From Pezicula radicicola (taxonomy: Eukaryota; Ascomycota; Leotiomycetes; Helotiales; Dermateaceae), in contig PDUO01000089.1 of assembly GCA_003008705.1 (NCBI GenBank), forward strand, positions 1 through 64,000: a stretch of DNA of 64,000 nucleotides. Direction: 5' to 3'. The notes beneath the pieces were generated by a model that was given only the letters and a program-made list of their open reading frames with translations, searched no databases and was not told the DNA's origin. This document shows, one piece after another, positions 60,109 to 64,000 of this stretch. A program made the position numbers and the translations under genes. Positions within the stretch are counted from its first letter, which is position 1. Each line of letters starts with the position of its first letter.

Positions 60109-60485
60109 ATAGTTACATTTAGAAACATATAGACTAAATTGCTCAATCTTTATTATTTTTATTGTCTCTATGAAAATGACTTTTATTCCTAGAAACTCTA
60201 ATCTTTCTTTCGTTTGCTCTCAACCCCGCAATACTGTAGTGATACGCCATTATTCACAATAGCTCTATTCCATATGTATAATTCGGCGTTTTCCCCTTAT
60301 TCTTTGTGTAACTGCATGGATAAGCGTGAGAAACCGAAGATACGGGGCATCTCCTCGAGCTAAAAATCAGCACCGAGCCCACTCCGAACCTACGAACGGG
60401 CCGGACAAACTACTATATACCCCCAATTTCGATACCATAAAGTTCAGCAAGCTCTTATTGCTTTAGTTTGGTAGGTCAAATCATC

Positions 60486-61745
60486 ATGGCACGTACAACT
60501 ACAATCACAAGAACTCTTTGTGTGTTTGGGGTATTGGGCATATTGGGAACCTGGGGTCGAACCGTAATTGATGGAACTCTCATCCATCTTTTTAATGCAT
60601 TACATAGTGCTCCTAAATACGTCTTACTCGGGACAAAGGAATTACTCCGCAGGAGCTTCACGGGAATATACTGGCCAGTGGACTACCTGCTCGACGTGCT
60701 AGTTATCTTCTTTTAGGAAGCGGTGGATGGTTCTCATCCCACGACTTCAGTGATTGGCATCTACTTTCTTAGGCAACTCTTACCAATCATTGTGGGGTTT
60801 TACCAAGATAGCTTTCGAGCTGGGCAAGGTTCCACTACAAATATTCTAAGGTCAGGACCTATTGTCAAGTTTTATTCATCTAGCTGTTTTTCCATCTTCT
60901 TGCTGACTCTTGATAAACATCAGGTTTACACTTTGGCTACTTTCGTTTCAGATGGCTGCGCTCGCTGGTACAGACAGGGTGGGCATGGGCGTTAATTTAC
61001 ACAGCTTTGTCGCAATTGACATCGACCTCTTTGTCACGTAACGCCTTGCAAAGCGCGTCTCTTATACCTCCCCAGGTGGCGCAACTGATTCTTCCCTCAG
61101 TTGTACTTGGCTATATTGTACCTGCAGTCTTGATAGCACTTCCATCGCCGGGGATCACCACAAACAACTTCTAGCAGATAGCCTTAGTCGCCTGGAACCT
61201 CTATCTACTGCTTGTCTTCGTAATTTTTCACGTTCTTAAGGCAATTCGTCGGGTACCTTTTAACAAAGAAGTTACCCATTCTGCAGAATCTATGCGAGAG
61301 CACCTCCGAGTAGTGAGATGGATCAATGCTATCTCACTAGCCCTTAGTGTAATCATCCATATCGGTGTATCTGCTATCTCCATCTCAACTGTTCTCTTCC
61401 CAACATTATTCAATGCGAAGTACGCCCAAGCACTTCATCTATCATCGCTGTTCATTCCCCTAGTATGATTCAGCTATAGGAACACAGTTGGAGACAGGGT
61501 TTGGAGCTTTATGATGTGGGATCAGGTCTTTGGCGAAACAGAAATACGCATCTTTCTATCGCGTCCTCCAATCAATGAAATTGAGTAAGTCCCTGCGTAT
61601 TCACTGGAAGATCGCCATGTTGCTGGAAGTATGCGCTGTACCGCACCCACCTTTTCGAAGGATACCGAGAGCATATGAGACCATTCGACGTACTGGCAAA
61701 CCCCCTCGACAGCTCGCGCATAGGGTGATAGATTTAACACCATTC
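60486..61745 (+). pseudogene. polytopic membrane protein relic next to the PKS
   Basis: The ATG at 60486 (ATCATGG) opens MARTTTITRTLCVFGVLGIL, LLRRSFTGIYWPVDYLLDVL, VIFF, TAG (60714-60716, probable Trp), EAVDGSHPTTSVIGIYFL, RQLLPIIVGFYQDSFRAGQ. Later pieces in shifted frames read YIVPAVLIALPSPGITTNNF, QIALVAWNLYLLLVFVIFHV, INAISLALSVIIHIGVSAIS and FMMWDQVFGETE, indicating at least six hydrophobic spans. I associate this layout with unnamed membrane proteins found in fungal terpenoid and polyketide clusters, some of which are cyclases, but the assignment is not certain. Its position 0.4 kb downstream of, and co-oriented with, the PKS supports membership of the same former cluster. Confidence 0.55.
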
Positions 61746-61867
61746 TGAGTCACGTAATATTATTCCGCAAAATGGAAGGCTTATAACAGGCTTCAGGTAA
61801 CCTTTCACACTATTCCCACCCTGCACTGAATCCCTGTAAGGTACCTAAAATATTAAGAGCCGCCCTT

Positions 61868-63035
61868 TTAACTTGCTGTAGAGCTTCCAGATGTAATCGG
61901 TACAGTAGGTGATCCCCAATACGATGATCCACGTACATCACCTTGAGGGTTCATCCGCCGTCGAGGTTTATCAGAGCCCTGATGCGAACGCTTTGCCGGC
62001 TGTACAGGCTCGTAACTTTTCCCAAACAAGTCCTCAAACCTCCCGTATGAAAGTCCCATATAACCAAATAGGAATGCAACCGCCTTGTCTTGGTATCTCT
62101 GTACTGCTTCATCAAGGGATTGAGGACGGAAGGAAGGATCGAGATTATCGTCGTCCTCTGATTCGCTATCATCGTCGGAATCTAGAGTAGTCCAACGCCT
62201 AAAGTCAAGCTGGAGACAACGGTGCAGTTCGAGCAGGATTTCGCCTGTAGTCGGTCAATAAATCGTCAATGGATACACCGGAGTAAGGGACAAACTTACG
62301 CCTGTTTGGTTCCCGAAGTTTCCACCACCACTTTACCTTCTTCCCATCAGGTCCGGCTGCAGCCAATTCGAACTGCCCTGCTGAACCATTTCGAAGCATT
62401 CTCAATGGTGTAACGACATCGGTCGGACGTGAAGCAAGCCCGTTGCTCGATATTGCCCTAAAGTTCTCAAATTTTACCTCCAAGCCCTTAAATTGTGCTA
62501 TAATTTGGTCAAAGCGTGCGTCTACCGACTTCTCTAGTTGGTCGAAGCGTGCGTCTACCGACTTCTCTAGATCCTGTATCTGTTCCGAGAGGTGGCCTTC
62601 GACATCCCCGAGATCTGCACTCAGCGAATCAAAGTTCCCTTGGATGGTCTCCGTGTGGCCAGCCACCTCATCGTCAAGACGCTCTACCAGCTGCTCGAGT
62701 CCTGCATATTTTTCCGTCAGGGAGTTTACCGGGCTGTTGATCCGGGCATGAATGAAATCAATTTCAGATGTTGAGCGTCGCCGGTGCTCGACCTCCCACC
62801 TCGCCTCTGCGTATTCTCGTTGGCGTCTCTCGACGGTCTGCAGTCGCTCATCAACGGTATGCTGCTCATCCTTGAGATCAAGGAGGCAGCGCGAAAAGAT
62901 TTCTGTGTCGTGGCTGCTGTCGCGGTCATCTGGCGGAGGGGTAATCGCATATGCGCGGGCGACTTCTCGTGGCGTAAACCTCGGTCGCATAGACAATGGT
63001 AGCCTCGAAGCGAGCGAAGGTGGAGAGGGCGACAT
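61868..63035 (-). CDS. intact coiled-coil hypothetical protein, two exons
   Basis: Exon 1 runs from the ATG at 63035 to 62300 and exon 2 from 62244 to 61868. The intron 62245-62299 (55 bp) has GTAAGT, a TTGAC-type branch region and CTACAG, and joining it gives an open frame of 370 codons. Without splicing the frame would end at 62205. Residues 60-190 are a long coiled coil (LQTVERRQREYAEARWEVEH, LEQLVERLDDEVAGHTETIQ), including an exact 9-residue tandem repeat (LEKSVDARFDQ twice). The middle contains KKVKWWWKLREPNRR and the C-terminus has an acidic stretch (DSDDDSESEDDDN) and AVAFLFGYMGLSYGRFEDLF. I do not know the family. It lacks the amber damage of its neighbours, which suggests it is active or recently acquired. 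Confidence 0.75.
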
Positions 63036-64000
63036 ATTGTTTGCGAAAGCCGCAGAGAGACGGGAGAGTATAGGTTAAGATGAGGGAGGATGGGTCGTGA
63101 AGTACGAGGATAGGAGATGGGCGAGATGGGCGAGATGTAGGAGATGTTGACTGAAGCTACTATTGACTGATGAGAAGTGGCTGCGGCTGGAGAGGGGAGG
63201 AGAGGGGAGGAGAGGGGAGGGGAGTATATTAATGGTGATGTTGATGATGGTATTGATGTTGGTGATGGCGGGGATGGTGTTGATGTTGGTGATGTTGGTT
63301 GATCGGTTGCCGGCGGCCGCTTCTAGGTTAGTCTTGCAGGCAGTCACGGGATTGTCTGTCGGGTGTGTACTTAGATCCATAATAACCACAGACCCATTAG
63401 CCGTATCGCTAGGTTTTCAGACCTGTCTATGTATCAATTCATGTTTCTCAGGCGGGACCCTAATTGGCCGCCTTTATTTTTTCTTTTTTCTTGTTTAACC
63501 TACTAGAGGACGGGGCATGTCCTAATTACACGGGGAAGGCGGCGGATATATCTTGTAGATTTTTATTCGCTCTAGCCGGGTACAATAGGACAGGACGTGC
63601 CCTATTTTAAGGGTCCCGACTGCACAATACATCCTACCTAGCTAGATATGTCCTAACCAATTAAAAATTAATCTAAAGGCTACTTACTGCTAAAGAATTT
63701 AACTGACTTGACTGACTAAAGATTTACATTAATAATTACAATTGATTTCTGAATTTTTTATGACTAGGGTGTTAAATTCATAAAGATAGGCGGTTGGAGG
63801 TTGAAGATGTTGGTAATCACGCTGCGGGCTAATGATTAGAATTAGATCCTCGACCTATAACAATAGTAGTTGGAACATATTCTAAGAGGCCCTCAAGATT
63901 GTCGGTAGAACCAATTTCAAATCAATATCAACGAGCAGACTAGGGAAACGTCACTTGGTATACCGGTGTTGATTTATAATTGTCATCAACATCTAACATC
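63036..64000. other. intergenic with purine-rich and TGATGT microsatellites
   Basis: At 63191-63220 the 10-mer AGAGGGGAGG is repeated three times, followed at 63234-63300 by a TGATGTTGATGATGG-type array. These lie just upstream of the minus-strand gene starting at 63035 and may be part of its promoter. At 63515-63525 and 63593-63603 imperfect inverted GGGCATGTCCT / AGGACGTGCCC sequences occur. No gene is seen to the window end. Confidence 0.5.

Noticed and set aside
63513..63605. Imperfect inverted repeat (GGGCATGTCCT / AGGACGTGCCC) as another MITE.
   Set aside because: Arms are short and mismatched, and no target duplication is visible, so support is insufficient.

Overview
The window looks like an accessory, partly heterochromatic stretch of a filamentous ascomycete (Pezizomycotina) nuclear genome. 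The evidence is short 45-105 bp spliceosomal introns with GTAAGT-type donors, fungal-only families (NACHT-type ankyrin proteins with a SPRY domain, a DUF3425 bZIP factor, a Zn2Cys6 factor, a highly reducing polyketide synthase), fragments of fungal 18S and 5.8S rDNA, and an AT-rich block of the kind left by repeat-induced point mutation (RIP). Most recognisable genes are broken. Their nonsense codons are mostly TAG, with some TAA and TGA, and sit where relatives carry Gln or Trp. That is the mark of C-to-T / G-to-A transitions, mainly CpA to TpA.

Layout. Positions 1-5610 are a RIP-like AT block with no genes. Positions 5.7-9.4 kb hold an ankyrin relic, a diverged 161-164 bp tandem duplication, an open 331-codon gene, and three tandem 61 bp units that each contain a 42 bp palindrome around CACGTG. 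Positions 9.6-13.5 kb hold a convergent bZIP (DUF3425) gene and a Baeyer-Villiger monooxygenase, both interrupted. Positions 13.8-19.8 kb hold a divergent pair of large unusual proteins. They resemble two uncharacterised bacterial-type families (RWLVVR / PLFLEW / VRLGD motifs, and LPHVVL / PWLALLVF motifs) and are the best candidate for an undescribed system. Positions 20.0-24.9 kb hold a long ankyrin array with a NACHT-type tail upstream and a C-terminal SPRY domain, probably an NLR-like gene. Positions 25.5-33.5 kb hold relics of a conserved hypothetical protein, a short-chain dehydrogenase, an amidase, a ubiquitin C-terminal hydrolase, an unassigned protein and a CmcJ/AsaB-type oxidoreductase.

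Positions 33.5-50.8 kb are gene-poor but full of small pieces of unrelated genes: 18S and 5.8S rDNA, a sugar transporter, D-lactate dehydrogenase, a Ca2+/H+ exchanger, an NRPS A8 motif, a protein kinase, a GH3 beta-glucosidase, SNF7, a LaeA-like methyltransferase and an MFS drug transporter. Positions 50.8-54.5 kb hold a Zn2Cys6 factor, a 231 bp TA-flanked MITE and a coiled-coil relic. Positions 56.2-61.7 kb hold a highly reducing PKS relic, fused internally from KS to ER and with foreign DNA inside KR, followed by a polytopic membrane protein relic. The right end (61.9-63.0 kb) carries a gene that looks intact: 370 aa with one clean 55 bp intron.

The bZIP and Zn2Cys6 regulators, BVMO, PKS, CmcJ-type enzyme, NRPS piece and LaeA-like methyltransferase suggest that one or more secondary-metabolite loci decayed here. 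Family calls come from motif recognition by eye, since no database search was possible. Intron and frameshift positions are read directly from the sequence where stated.
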